Shown: positions 18,441 through 26,126 of the stretch, one piece after another | Numbering within the stretch: position 1 is the first letter of the stretch | Layout: every line of letters begins with the position of its first letter | Source: Inquilinus limosus | Lineage (GTDB): Bacteria > Pseudomonadota > Alphaproteobacteria > DSM-16000 > Inquilinaceae | Assembly (NCBI RefSeq): GCF_002195995.1 | Contig: NZ_NHON01000018.1 | Span: 50,321 to 86,971, forward strand | Reading direction: 5' to 3' | Length of the DNA stretch: 36,651 nucleotides | Made by a program: the position numbers and the translations under genes | The notes under the pieces: model-generated | Databases searched by the model: none | Told to the model about the DNA's origin: nothing | The model's input: the letters and a program-made list of their open reading frames with translations, nothing else

Positions 18441-19991
18441 ATGTCGATCGCGATCAGCGCCCCGCTCCGCCGTTGCGAGAGCGACACCCGCGACATCCTG
18501 CTGCTGCTGGCGGCGCATGTCGTGCTGTGGACCGGCTTCTGCCTGCTCTATCTCGGGCCGTCGGACCTGCAGAACGACATGACCGAGGCCTTCTCCTGGG
18601 CGCAGGAGATGCCGCTCGGCACCTACAAGCACCCGCCCTTCTACGCCTGGGTGGTGCATGGCTGGTTCAGCCTGTTCCCCACCCGCGACTGGGCCTTCTA
18701 CCTGCTGTCCTCGACCAATGCCGCGATCGGGCTGGCCGCGGTCTGGGCCATCGCCGGCCGGTACCTGTCCGGCCCAGCCCGGCTGGCGGCGGTGCTGCTG
18801 CTGGAAACCCTGCCCTTCTTCACGGTCCAGTCGTTCAACTTCAACGCCAATTCGGTGCTGCTGTCGCTGTGGCCGCTGGTGACGCTACTGTTCCTGCGCG
18901 CCTTCGACCGGCGCGACCTGGCCGGCGCCGTGGCGAACGCCGTGGCGTTGGGGCTGGCCGCCGCCGCGGCGATGCTGTCGAAATACTACAGCGGCATCAT
19001 CCTGCTGTGCTGCCTGGCCGCGGCGCTGGCCCATCCCGACCGCCGCCGCTTCTTCGGCAGCGCCGCCCCCTATGTCGCCATCGCCGTCTTCGCCGCGGCG
19101 GTGGCGCCGCATGTGCTGTGGCACCTGCACGCGGCCATCGGCCCGCTGCAATACATGGCCAGCAAGAGCCATTCCGACACGCTGAGGATCCTCGGCAAGG
19201 CCGGGCTGTTCGTCGCCGGATGCCTCGCCCTGCATGCGCTGCTCGGCGCCGCCCTGGCCTGGCTGTGGCGGCGCGGCCGGGCGTCGGCACCGGAGGACCG
19301 GCCCGCCGAGTCATCCATGGGCGATCGCCGGTCGCTGGCAATCTTCGCCCTCGGCCCGTTCCTGCTGACCGTCGCGATCGCCCTGGCCTTCAAGGTGAAG
19401 ATCGTCACCCAGTTCGCCATCCCGATCTTCAGCCTGTCGCCGCTGGCCGCGATCGTCTGGCTGCGCCTGGCGATCGACCGGGACGCGCTGCGCCGGCTGG
19501 CGCGGCTGGCCGGCATCGTCGGGCTGCTGCTGCTCGCCGTGGCGCCCTTCGCCGGCGCCTGGACCCTGCGGCACGACATCGAGCACGCGGCCGAGCCGCG
19601 CCGGCTGCTGGCCAAGCGGGTGACGACGCTGTGGCACGAGCGGATCGGCACACCGCTGGCGATCGTTGCCGGCACCGAGAGCTATGCCCTGGGCGCCACC
19701 TTCTACAGCCCGGACCACCCGACCGACTTCACCGCCTTCGCCCCGGCCTATGCCCCCTGGATCGACGCCCAGCGGCTGCGCCGCGGCGGCCTGGCCGTGA
19801 TCTGCCTGAAGGATGATGAGTGGTGCCTGGGCGAGGCGGCGAAATACCAGGGGCTGGACAGCTGGCGCACCGAGATCGGCCTCGCCAAGCGGGTCCGCGG
19901 CGTGACCGGCCGGCCTTTCGATTTCGTCGTCCTCTTCGTCAAGCCCGGCCAGACCCTGCCGCTGCAGCCGATCCGCCTGCGCGAGTTCTGA
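18441..19991 (+). CDS. ArnT/GT39-type membrane glycosyltransferase
   Basis: A 516-residue integral membrane protein of the GT39 (PMT_2) superfamily, which transfers sugars from polyprenyl-phosphate donors in the periplasm or outer leaflet. About ten hydrophobic segments are visible, beginning at about 19-40. The first periplasmic loop contains LQNDMTEAFSWAQEMPLGTYKHPPFYAWVV, where acidic residues and the KHPP motif are typical of this family. A soluble C-terminal part follows (about 385-516). The substrate could be lipid A, a glycan or a lipid carrier; this cannot be read from the sequence. The ATG at 18441 is chosen because the open frame upstream to 18177 is made of repeat sequence. Confidence 0.85.
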   Translation: MSIAISAPLRRCESDTRDILLLLAAHVVLWTGFCLLYLGPSDLQNDMTEAFSWAQEMPLGTYKHPPFYAWVVHGWFSLFPTRDWAFYLLSSTNAAIGLAAVWAIAGRYLSGPARLAAVLLLETLPFFTVQSFNFNANSVLLSLWPLVTLLFLRAFDRRDLAGAVANAVALGLAAAAAMLSKYYSGIILLCCLAAALAHPDRRRFFGSAAPYVAIAVFAAAVAPHVLWHLHAAIGPLQYMASKSHSDTLRILGKAGLFVAGCLALHALLGAALAWLWRRGRASAPEDRPAESSMGDRRSLAIFALGPFLLTVAIALAFKVKIVTQFAIPIFSLSPLAAIVWLRLAIDRDALRRLARLAGIVGLLLLAVAPFAGAWTLRHDIEHAAEPRRLLAKRVTTLWHERIGTPLAIVAGTESYALGATFYSPDHPTDFTAFAPAYAPWIDAQRLRRGGLAVICLKDDEWCLGEAAKYQGLDSWRTEIGLAKRVRGVTGRPFDFVVLFVKPGQTLPLQPIRLREF

Positions 19992-20058
19992 GCCCCGAGC
20001 GTGCGGCCGCTGCGGACTCGGTCTAGGGTGGGACAACAACCCCAAGGGGAGCGAACGC

Positions 20059-21072
20059 ATGCGCAAGGACCGGACCGCCCCGCGCGGGCAGCTGGACAGC
20101 TTCACCATCGACAGCCAGGTGCTGCGGGGCAACCTGCTCGGCGACCCGCATGAGCGTCGCGTCGACCTGTACATCCCGGCCGGGCATGACGGGCGCGGCC
20201 TGCCGCTGCTGGTCGACCTGGTCGGCTTCACCGCCGGCGGGCCGGCCCACACCAACTGGAAGAATTTCGGCGAGAACGTGCCGGAACGGGCCGACCGGCT
20301 GATCGCGGAAGACAAGCTGCCGCCGGTGGTGATCGCCTTCCCGGACTGCTTCACCCGCCTGGGCGGCAACCAGTACATCAACTCCGCCGCCATGGGCCGG
20401 TGGGAGGATTTCCTGATCGACGAGATGCTGCCGGCGGTGGAGGCGCGGCTGGGCTGCGGCGGCCCGGGCCGGCGCGGCGTGTTCGGCAAGAGCTCCGGCG
20501 GCTACGGCTCGATCATCCACGCCATGCGCCGGGCCGACACCTGGAGCGCCGCCGCCTGCCATTCCGGCGACATGGCGTTCGAGCTGGCCTATCTGCTGGA
20601 GATGCCGAGCGTGCTGCGGGCACTGGCCAAGCATGAGGGGTCGATCGAGCGCTTCATCACCGCGCTGGAATCGGCCAAGAAGATCCAGGATGCCGACCTC
20701 CACATCCTGATGTGGCTGGCGATGGCGGCGACCTACGACCCGGATCCGTCGCAGTTCCTCGGCATCCGGCTGCCGGTCAATCCCGACACCTGCGAGCTGA
20801 TCGAGGAGCGCTGGGCCAACTGGCTGGCATGGGACCCGGCGCTGCTCGCCGACCGGCATGCCGACGCGCTGACGTCGCTGAAGGGCCTGTACATCGATTG
20901 CGGCGACATCGACCAGTACAACCTGGTCTATGGCGCCCGCCGGCTGCACCGGTCGCTGGAGCGGCTGGGCGTGCCGCACCGCTATGAGGAGTTCCCCGAC
21001 AACCACTCCTCGGTCGACTACCGCATGGATGAGAGCCTGCCCTTCCTCGGCCGGGCGCTGACCCAGGGCTGA
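20059..21072 (+). CDS. Alpha/beta-hydrolase, putative esterase (esterase D-like)
   Basis: A 337-residue protein of the putative esterase family. The nucleophile elbow is GKSSGGYG with the first serine as nucleophile in G-x-S-x-G; the likely acid is Asp in YIDCGDIDQYN and the likely base His in FPDNHSS, giving a complete triad in the right order. RRVDLYIPAGHDGRGLPLLVDLVGF at the N-terminus is typical of this group. No signal peptide is seen, so it probably acts in the cytosol. AAGGGGAG lies 8-9 bases before the ATG at 20059. The substrate is unknown. Confidence 0.85.
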   Translation: MRKDRTAPRGQLDSFTIDSQVLRGNLLGDPHERRVDLYIPAGHDGRGLPLLVDLVGFTAGGPAHTNWKNFGENVPERADRLIAEDKLPPVVIAFPDCFTRLGGNQYINSAAMGRWEDFLIDEMLPAVEARLGCGGPGRRGVFGKSSGGYGSIIHAMRRADTWSAAACHSGDMAFELAYLLEMPSVLRALAKHEGSIERFITALESAKKIQDADLHILMWLAMAATYDPDPSQFLGIRLPVNPDTCELIEERWANWLAWDPALLADRHADALTSLKGLYIDCGDIDQYNLVYGARRLHRSLERLGVPHRYEEFPDNHSSVDYRMDESLPFLGRALTQG

Positions 21073-21080
21073 ATTATCGC

Positions 21081-21115
21081 GCAGGCCGGGTTCGCGGGTG
21101 GCGAACCCGGCCTGC
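21081..21115. terminator. Strong hairpin between convergent genes
   Basis: A perfect 15-bp stem (21081-21095 with 21101-21115) around GGGTG lies 8 bases after the esterase stop and 7 bases before the stop of the convergent NDUFA9-like gene. It has no T-tract on either side, so it is a bidirectional stem that could block read-through or protect both 3' ends rather than a classical intrinsic terminator. Confidence 0.6.
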
Positions 21116-21122
21116 GGCCGTA

Positions 21123-22085
21123 TCAGGCGACCTGGCTGTTGCCGAAGCGGCCGCCGGGGCGGTAGCGGTCGAGATAGCTCGGCAGGATCAGCTCGGCCGG
21201 GGTCGGCGTGATGCCGAGATCGGCCAGCGTCCGCGCGCCGGCACCGACCACGTTGTCGATCTTGAGCTGCGTCACCTGGTCCGAGGTCAGCGGCGGCTTC
21301 GGCAGCAGGCCGAGCAGCTTCGCCTCGAACGCCGCCATGCCCCAGGACAGCGAGACCAGGCGCTTCTTCCGGCCGGTCTGCTGCAGGGTCAGCTGCATGA
21401 TCTCGCGCAGGGTGTAGACCCGCGGGCCGCCCAGCTCATAGGTCTGGCCGGCGGTGCCGTCCTGCTCCAGGCACGCGACGATGGCGGCGGCGACGTCGCG
21501 GACATAGACCGGCTGGAACTTGGTGGTGCCGCCGCCGAACAGCGGCAGGAACGGCGCGGTGCGGGCGAGGTTGGCGAACAGGTTGAAGAAGCCGTCCTCG
21601 GGCCCGAAGATCACGCTGGGCCGCAGGATCGACGCGCCCGGGAACGCCGCGCGCACCGCCGCCTCCCCCGCCGCCTTGGTGCGGGCATAGGCGGACGGGC
21701 TGTCGGCCGAGGCGCCGATCGCCGAGATCTGGACGAAGCGGCCGGCGCCGGCCGCCGCCGCGGCCCGGGCGACGCGGCCCGCGGCCTCGCCATGGATGGA
21801 ATCGAAGCGCTGCTTGCCGCGCTCGAACAGGATGCCGACGAGATTGACCACCGCATCGGCGCCGGCCACCGCGGCGGCGACCGAGCCGTCGTCGCGGATG
21901 TCGGCGAAGACCGGGACGATCTGGCCGACCGCGCCCGCCGTCTTCAGCGGCAGCGCCCGGTCCGGGTGGCGCGAGGCGACGATGATGCGCCAGCCGCGCT
22001 GGGCCAGCATCTGCGCCACATAGCGGCCGACGAATCCGGTGCCGCCGAAAAGGGTGACCGTCTTTTGGCCGATTGAGTCCGTCAT
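21123..22085 (-). CDS. NDUFA9-like NAD(P)-binding protein of the atypical SDR family
   Basis: A 320-residue protein with an N-terminal Rossmann motif (TLFGGTGFVGRYVAQ, about 10-25), ADAVVNLVGILFERGKQRFDSIHG and ILRPSVIFGPEDGFFN. This matches the complex I NDUFA9 subfamily: in mitochondria it is an accessory subunit of NADH dehydrogenase that binds NADPH, and alphaproteobacterial relatives are often annotated that way. The catalytic YxxxK of classical SDRs appears as YARTK. Whether it associates with complex I here is unknown. It starts at 22085 and has a promoter-like pair upstream. Confidence 0.88.
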   Translation of the reverse strand: MTDSIGQKTVTLFGGTGFVGRYVAQMLAQRGWRIIVASRHPDRALPLKTAGAVGQIVPVFADIRDDGSVAAAVAGADAVVNLVGILFERGKQRFDSIHGEAAGRVARAAAAAGAGRFVQISAIGASADSPSAYARTKAAGEAAVRAAFPGASILRPSVIFGPEDGFFNLFANLARTAPFLPLFGGGTTKFQPVYVRDVAAAIVACLEQDGTAGQTYELGGPRVYTLREIMQLTLQQTGRKKRLVSLSWGMAAFEAKLLGLLPKPPLTSDQVTQLKIDNVVGAGARTLADLGITPTPAELILPSYLDRYRPGGRFGNSQVA

Positions 22086-22133
22086 GATCCCGCCTGCGAG
22101 CCGATCAGGCCGCCCTGGCTGCGGCCCGGCCCC

Positions 22134-22161
22134 CTTATATCCGAGCCGCCGGAGGTTTCAA
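22134..22161 (-). promoter_or_regulatory. Promoter of the NDUFA9-like gene
   Basis: On the minus strand TTGAAA (22161-22156) and TATAAG (22139-22134) are 16 bases apart, a good sigma-70 match. Transcription would start near 22127, about 40 bases before the start codon. Confidence 0.5.
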
Positions 22162-22202
22162 ACGACCGCTGCGGAAAAACGCCGGCAGGCCGGATCAGGC
22201 GC

Positions 22203-22231
22203 TTGACAAGCCATCAACCGGGCACGATATT
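22203..22231 (+). promoter_or_regulatory. Promoter of tRNA-Ala
   Basis: A perfect -35 box TTGACA (22203-22208) is 17 bases from GATATT (22226-22231). The predicted start, near 22238, is about 40 bases before the mature tRNA. A strong -35 with a moderate -10 is usual for stable RNA genes of Alphaproteobacteria. Confidence 0.65.
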
Positions 22232-22277
22232 CCGCGCCGTTCGCCGGGATGCCCAACCGCCCGGGACCGAACTCAGT

Positions 22278-22353
22278 GGGGCTGTAGCTCAGTTGGGAGA
22301 GCGTCTCGTTCGCAATGAGAAGGTCAGCGGTTCGATTCCGCTCAGCTCCACCA
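22278..22353 (+). tRNA. tRNA-Ala (anticodon CGC)
   Basis: The 76-nt cloverleaf folds cleanly: acceptor GGGGCTG/CAGCTCC, D arm GCTC/GAGC, anticodon stem TCTCG/TGAGA with loop TTCGCAA giving anticodon CGC, and T arm AGCGG/CCGCT with TTCGATT. The G3:U70 wobble in the acceptor stem is the alanine identity determinant. CCA is encoded. It reads codon GCG, heavily used in a genome this GC-rich. Confidence 0.95.
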
Positions 22354-22396
22354 TCTCCCTTCGGCGATAGCATTCTTTGACGAACCGGCGACGGCC

Positions 22397-22410
22397 CACA
22401 CATATGTGTG
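22397..22410. promoter_or_regulatory. Palindrome upstream of the HigBA module
   Basis: CACACATATGTGTG is a perfect 14-bp palindrome 22 bases upstream of the -35 box of the toxin-antitoxin promoter. It could be an upstream operator for the HTH antitoxin, or belong to the 3' side of the tRNA transcript. Confidence 0.4.
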
Positions 22411-22431
22411 TCAGCCCCGTCTCCGCACGCC

Positions 22432-22460
22432 TTGTCGGGCTGTAGCTTATAAACTACAAT
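22432..22460 (+). promoter_or_regulatory. Promoter and operator of the HigBA module
   Basis: TTGTCG (22432-22437) and TACAAT (22455-22460) lie exactly 17 bases apart. An 18-bp near-perfect dyad, TGTAG-c-TTATAA-a-CTACA (22441-22458), fills the spacer and runs into the -10 box, so the antitoxin would shut off the promoter by binding here. The predicted transcription start (about 22466-22468) falls on or just after the A of the toxin ATG, suggesting a leaderless mRNA. Confidence 0.6.
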
Positions 22461-22465
22461 AGACC

Positions 22466-22762
22466 ATGCGTTCGATCGTCGAGACCGTCGCCTTCTCCCG
22501 CTGGATCGACGCCCTCGAGGATCAGCGTGCGGTCGCTCGCATCGCCGTCCGCATTGATCGGCTGGCTGCCGGCCATCCCGGCGACGCCAAGCCCGTCGGC
22601 GACGGCGTCAGTGAGCTGCGCATCGACTATGGTCCAGGTTACCGGGTCTACTTCACCCAGCGGGGCGATGTAACGGTGATCCTGCTGTGCGGCGGCGACA
22701 AGAGCACACAGGCAAAGGACATCACGCGGGCCAAGGCCTTGGCCAAGGAGCAACCGGAATGA
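22466..22762 (+). CDS. higB: RelE/HigB-type toxin (HI1419 family)
   Basis: A 98-residue toxin of the RelE/ParE superfamily, in the phage-derived Gp49/HI1419 branch: FSRWIDALEDQRAVARIAVRIDRLAAGHPGDAKPVGDGVSELRIDYGPGYRVYF followed by VILLCGGDKSTQAKDITRAKALA. Members of this fold usually cleave mRNA in the ribosome. The toxin precedes the antitoxin, as in HigBA. No Shine-Dalgarno sequence precedes the ATG, and the promoter -10 box ends only 5 bases upstream of it. Its stop overlaps the antitoxin start (ATGA), coupling translation. Confidence 0.9.
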   Translation: MRSIVETVAFSRWIDALEDQRAVARIAVRIDRLAAGHPGDAKPVGDGVSELRIDYGPGYRVYFTQRGDVTVILLCGGDKSTQAKDITRAKALAKEQPE

Positions 22763-23055
22763 CTGCCCGCCCCTACGATTCCGCCCGCTATCTCGACACC
22801 CTCGAAGCGCAGGCCGAGTATCTGACGGCCGCCTTCGAGACCGAAGACCCTGCCTTCATCGCCGAGGCGATCGGGACTGTCGCCCGCGCCCGCGGCATGA
22901 CCCAGATCGCCAAGGAGTCCGGCCTGTCTCGCGAGAGCCTCTACCGTGCGCTCAGCAGCGGCGGCAATCCCGAGCTCGGCACCGTAATGCGAGTGCTGCA
23001 GGCGTTGGGCCTGCGTCTGTCGGCAGCCCCCGTGGGCAAGGACGAGGCGGCCTGA
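22759..23055 (+). CDS. higA: HigA-type HTH antitoxin (HI1420 family)
   Basis: A 98-residue protein. The N-terminal part (YDSARYLDTLEAQAEYLTAAFETEDPAFIAEAIGTVARARG) should bind the toxin, and the C-terminal helix-turn-helix is MTQIAKESGLSRESLYRAL. NPELGTVMRVLQALGLRL completes the pattern of the HI1420 addiction-module antidote family. ATG at 22759 overlaps the toxin stop. It should bind the dyad at 22441-22458 and repress the operon. Confidence 0.9.
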   Translation: MTARPYDSARYLDTLEAQAEYLTAAFETEDPAFIAEAIGTVARARGMTQIAKESGLSRESLYRALSSGGNPELGTVMRVLQALGLRLSAAPVGKDEAA

Positions 23056-23066
23056 CGTTCACGACA

Positions 23067-23098
23067 ACGGCCGGACATCCGTCGGGACGCCCGGCCGT
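23067..23098. terminator. Hairpin between the HigBA module and DUF1328
   Basis: ACGGCCGG (23067-23074) pairs with CCGGCCGT (23091-23098) around a 16-base loop, just after the antitoxin stop and before the convergent DUF1328 stop. There is no T-tract; a weak bidirectional terminator is possible. Confidence 0.35.
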
Positions 23099-23121
23099 CG
23101 ATGCCGTGCCGTCGGGCCGCG

Positions 23122-23298
23122 CTAGCCGCGCCTGACCAGGCCGGCCACCAGCATGATCACGAAGATCACGATCGCGACCCAGAACAGGAGCTTGGCGCCG
23201 GCCATGGCCGTGCCGGCGACGCCGCCGAAGCCCAGCAGGGCCGCGACAAGCGCGACGATCAGGAACACCACGGCCCAGTGGAGCAGACTGCCGAACAT
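23122..23298 (-). CDS. DUF1328 small membrane protein
   Basis: A 58-residue protein, almost entirely two hydrophobic helices (about 3-25 and 32-54) separated by [14 protein letters not shown], ending in VRRG. This is the DUF1328/YtjA family of small inner-membrane proteins, of unknown function and often found near stress genes. The ATG at 23298 is chosen because GAGGTG lies about 6 bases upstream and the family begins [14 protein letters not shown]; the open frame to 23355 adds non-homologous residues. Confidence 0.88.
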   Translation of the reverse strand: MFGSLLHWAVVFLIVALVAALLGFGGVAGTAMAGAKLLFWVAIVIFVIMLVAGLVRRG

Positions 23299-23428
23299 GT
23301 CAGGCACCTCGGTCTTGTGAGCCGGCCGGCCGGCGATGCCGGCACGGACCTTCACTCCCAGGAACAGGGCCTGCCGCCCGGCAGTTCCCGCTTCGCCCGG
23401 CCGGATCGGGCCCGGATCAGCCGCCAGA

Positions 23429-23863
23429 CTACCCGGTCGTGATGTATTCGCGCAGGCTCTCGGCCTCGCTCTCGATCTCGTCGAGCCGCGCCTTCACCAC
23501 GTCGCCGATGCTGATCATGCCGCAGATCAGCCCCTGCTCGTCGACCACCGGCAGATGGCGGAAGCGGCGCTGCGTCATCATCCCCATCAGCTCGGCCACG
23601 GTGTCGTCCAGGCCGCAGGTGATGACGGTGCGCACCATGATGGCGGACACCGGCTCGTCCAGCAGCGCCGGGCCCCTGTCGGCCAGGCGGTGGACAACGT
23701 CGCGCTCGGACAGGATGCCGTCGATGTGGCGGCCATCGCCGCTGACCAGGACGGCGCCGATGCGCTTGTCACGCAGCAGCGCCACGACCTCGGCCAGCCG
23801 GAGCTCCGGCGCGACATGGATGACGCTGTTCCCCTTCACACTCAGAATGCGGGCAACGTTCAT
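23429..23863 (-). CDS. CBS-domain pair protein
   Basis: A 144-residue soluble protein made of two tandem CBS domains (about 8-62 and 73-128). CBS pairs bind adenosyl nucleotides and act as energy sensors. Recognisable pieces are [26 protein letters not shown] and [33 protein letters not shown], the common form of stand-alone alphaproteobacterial CBS proteins. GGGGA precedes the ATG at 23863. The partner protein is not known. A GC hairpin at about 23361-23388 lies downstream and may end the transcript. Confidence 0.92.
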   Translation of the reverse strand: MNVARILSVKGNSVIHVAPELRLAEVVALLRDKRIGAVLVSGDGRHIDGILSERDVVHRLADRGPALLDEPVSAIMVRTVITCGLDDTVAELMGMMTQRRFRHLPVVDEQGLICGMISIGDVVKARLDEIESEAESLREYITTG

Positions 23864-23970
23864 GGCGATTCCCCGATCTGTTCTGATTTGGAACGAACTT
23901 TTTTGGGAAGCATAACACGGCTGCGCCGGACCGCGACTCGGCAGTTTCCCGGCCGTCTCGTTCCATGGAC

Positions 23971-24447
23971 CTAGGCGCCCGGCCGGTCCTTCGCCATCGC
24001 CAGCAGCGGGCCGCCCTCATCCTCCAGCGGATGGAACCCCGCCCCCTCCAGGCAGCGCACGGCGCGGTGGTTGGCGCGCGCCGGCCGGCCCAGGATGCGC
24101 GCGGCGCGCCCGCCCTTCAGCAGCCGGTCGGTGTAGGCGCCGAGGAAGGCGGTGCCCAGCCCCTTGCCGACATAGCTCGGCTCGCCGATGAACAGGTCGA
24201 TGCCGAAGCTGCCGGGCTCGGCATCGCCCTCGGGCACGGCCGAGGCCGCGTCATAGGCCTGCAGATAGCCGATCTGGCGGCCCTGCCAGGCGACCAGCAT
24301 CGGCTCGGCCCAGTCCGACGCCATCAGCCGGCGGATCTCGCGGATGCCGGCCTCGGGGTCGCCCCACCAGGCCCGGACATGCGGCATCATCAGCCAGTGG
24401 CGCAGGCGCGGCAGGTCGGCGGGGCGAAGCGGCGTGAAGGTGAACAT
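23971..24447 (-). CDS. GNAT-family acetyltransferase (AAC(6')-like)
   Basis: A 158-residue GCN5-related N-acetyltransferase. MPHVRAWWGDPE, FGIDLFIGEPSYVGKGLGTAFLGAYTDRLL with the acetyl-CoA loop GKGLGT, and ARANHRAVRCLEGAGFHPLEDEGG are typical of the subgroup that includes aminoglycoside 6'-N-acetyltransferases and siderophore acyltransferases. Family resemblance alone does not show drug resistance; the natural substrate is unknown. It starts at 24447. Confidence 0.85.
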   Translation of the reverse strand: MFTFTPLRPADLPRLRHWLMMPHVRAWWGDPEAGIREIRRLMASDWAEPMLVAWQGRQIGYLQAYDAASAVPEGDAEPGSFGIDLFIGEPSYVGKGLGTAFLGAYTDRLLKGGRAARILGRPARANHRAVRCLEGAGFHPLEDEGGPLLAMAKDRPGA

Positions 24448-24490
24448 CGGCGCCAGTCTAGCCGGGTTTGCCGGCGACGACAGCCAGCCG

Positions 24491-24631
24491 GTGTCTGGCT
24501 CGAAACCCGTTCCGGTGAGTCGGCTGGCGTGGTTTTCGAGAACCGGAGCGCAGCGGACATTGGGTCCGTGAGCACCGGAAGCGCAGAAAACCGCGTCAGA
24601 CGGCCGCCGGGGCGGGTTTCGGGCCAGACAC
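24491..24631. repeat. 141-bp imperfect fold-back element next to hisM
   Basis: The ends form a 19-bp inverted repeat with one mismatch (24491-24509 with 24613-24631). Inside, GGTTTTC (24531-24537) pairs with GAAAACC (24586-24592), and the flanks of that stem also pair, mostly with G:U-type differences. A further CGGAC/GTCCG pair lies at the centre. The whole segment can form one long hairpin. It is flush with the stop codon of hisM and fills most of the gap to the GNAT gene start. Confidence 0.7.
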
Positions 24632-25330
24632 TCAGTGCTGCCGCCGGCGCAGATGCGGGGTCAGCCTCCACTCCACCGCCCGCACGCCCTGCGCGACCGC
24701 GAAGTTCATGATCAGGTAGAGGATGCCGGCGGCGGTGAACACCTCGAACGGGGCGAAGGTGCGCGAGTTGATCTGCTTGGCGATGCCGGTGATCTCCATG
24801 ATGGTGATGATCGACGCCAGCGAGCTGGCCTTCACCATCAGGATGATCTCGTTGCCATAGGCCGGCAGCGCCTGGCGGATGGCGATCGGCACGGTGATCC
24901 GCCGGAACACCAGCGACCGCGACATGCCGCAGGCGCGCGCCGCCTCGATCTGGCCGAAGGGCACGGCCTGCAGGCCGCCGCGGATGATCTCGCTGGTGTA
25001 GGCCGCCGTGTTCATGGCGAAGGCGATCACGGCGCAGGGGAAGGCCTCGCGCAGCGGCCAGTCCCACACGCCCAGCGCCTCCCACAGCGGGCGGAACTGG
25101 CCGAGGCCGAAATAGATCAGGAAGATCTGCACCAGGAGCGGCGTGCCGCGGAACACGAAGACATAGGCGCGGGAGATGCGCGACAGGACGCCGTTGCCGG
25201 ACATCCGCATCACCGCCAGCACCATGGCCAGGACGACGCCGACGGCCAGCGCCGGCGCGATCAGCTCGATCGTCACCACGGCGCCGCCGAGCAGCTTGCC
25301 GAAGGTGTCGAGGATCAGGTCGAGATCCAT
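24632..25330 (-). CDS. Polar amino-acid ABC transporter permease (HisM-type)
   Basis: A 232-residue inner-membrane permease with about five hydrophobic segments. The EAA loop is EAARACGMSRSLVFRRITVPIAIRQALP, the contact site for the ATPase. AYVFVFRGTPLLVQIFLIYFG is characteristic of the HisM/OccM branch of the histidine/lysine/arginine/ornithine and opine transporters. It starts 2 bases after the hisQ-type gene and is the last of five genes transcribed together (ATPase, two binding proteins, two permeases). Confidence 0.92.
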   Translation of the reverse strand: MDLDLILDTFGKLLGGAVVTIELIAPALAVGVVLAMVLAVMRMSGNGVLSRISRAYVFVFRGTPLLVQIFLIYFGLGQFRPLWEALGVWDWPLREAFPCAVIAFAMNTAAYTSEIIRGGLQAVPFGQIEAARACGMSRSLVFRRITVPIAIRQALPAYGNEIILMVKASSLASIITIMEITGIAKQINSRTFAPFEVFTAAGILYLIMNFAVAQGVRAVEWRLTPHLRRRQH

Positions 25331-25332
25331 GG

Positions 25333-26070
25333 TCAGCCCGCCCGCCGCACGCCGCGGTCGTAATGCGCCTCGGCCTTCCGGAACATCTTGGTCGAGAAGG
25401 TGGTGATGACCAGGAACAGGATCGCCGCGGTGATGAAGAACGGGAACGGCTCGCGCGTCGACCGCGCCGCCACCTGGCTGATGCGCATCAGCTCGGTCAC
25501 GCCGACGACGGAGACCAGCGCCGTGTCCTTCAGGATCAGCTGCCAGATGTTGCCCAGGCCCGGCAGCGCCAGGCGGATGGTCTGCGGCAGGATGATGCGG
25601 CGGAACACCATGAAGCCGTGCATGCCGAAGGCGCGGCCGGCCTCGATCTGGCCGTGCGGGATGACCTGGATGGCGCCGCGCAGCACCTCGGTCGAATAGG
25701 CGCCGGAGATCAGCCCGACGGCGAAGACGCCGATCGCGAACTCGTTCAGCTGGAACGGCTGGGTGATGCCGAAGATGCCGAGGATGGCGTTGATCGCCCG
25801 CTCATTGCCGAAGAACAGCAGGTAGATGATCAGCAGCTCCGGCACGCCGCGGATGACGGTGGTGTAGATCTCCATCAGCCCGCGCAGCACGACGCCGCCC
25901 CAGACCTTGAGGCAGGCGGCGATCAGCCCGACCACCACGCCGAAGATGTAGGCGGCGGTGGAGAGCAGCACCGTCATCCCGGCGGCCTGGACGAATTCGT
26001 CCCCCCAGCCCTGGTCGCCCCAGGAGAAGAGCTGCGCCCAGTGGGACAGCGAATCGATCAGTCCTTGCAT
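25333..26070 (-). CDS. Polar amino-acid ABC transporter permease (HisQ-type)
   Basis: A 245-residue permease, partner of the next gene. The segment IYTTVIRGVPELLIIYLLFFG and the EAA loop EAGRAFGMHGFMVFRRIILPQTIRLALPG identify the HisQ branch. The two permeases form the heterodimeric membrane channel. It lies 56 bases after the downstream binding-protein gene of the same operon, and its stop is 2 bases from the start of the HisM-type gene. Confidence 0.92.
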   Translation of the reverse strand: MQGLIDSLSHWAQLFSWGDQGWGDEFVQAAGMTVLLSTAAYIFGVVVGLIAACLKVWGGVVLRGLMEIYTTVIRGVPELLIIYLLFFGNERAINAILGIFGITQPFQLNEFAIGVFAVGLISGAYSTEVLRGAIQVIPHGQIEAGRAFGMHGFMVFRRIILPQTIRLALPGLGNIWQLILKDTALVSVVGVTELMRISQVAARSTREPFPFFITAAILFLVITTFSTKMFRKAEAHYDRGVRRAG

Positions 26071-26126
26071 CCTTGCCGCGCTGCCTGAATGGGGAGGGGC
26101 GGCCGGTCAGGCCGCCCGCAGCCTTC

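Noticed and set aside
22158-22403. Small minus-strand frame over the tRNA.
   Set aside because: It is the antisense of tRNA-Ala and resembles mis-annotated tRNA shadows.
23971-24447. Calling the GNAT protein an aminoglycoside-resistance enzyme.
   Set aside because: The AAC(6')-like subgroup includes siderophore and other acyltransferases; sequence alone does not show drug acetylation.
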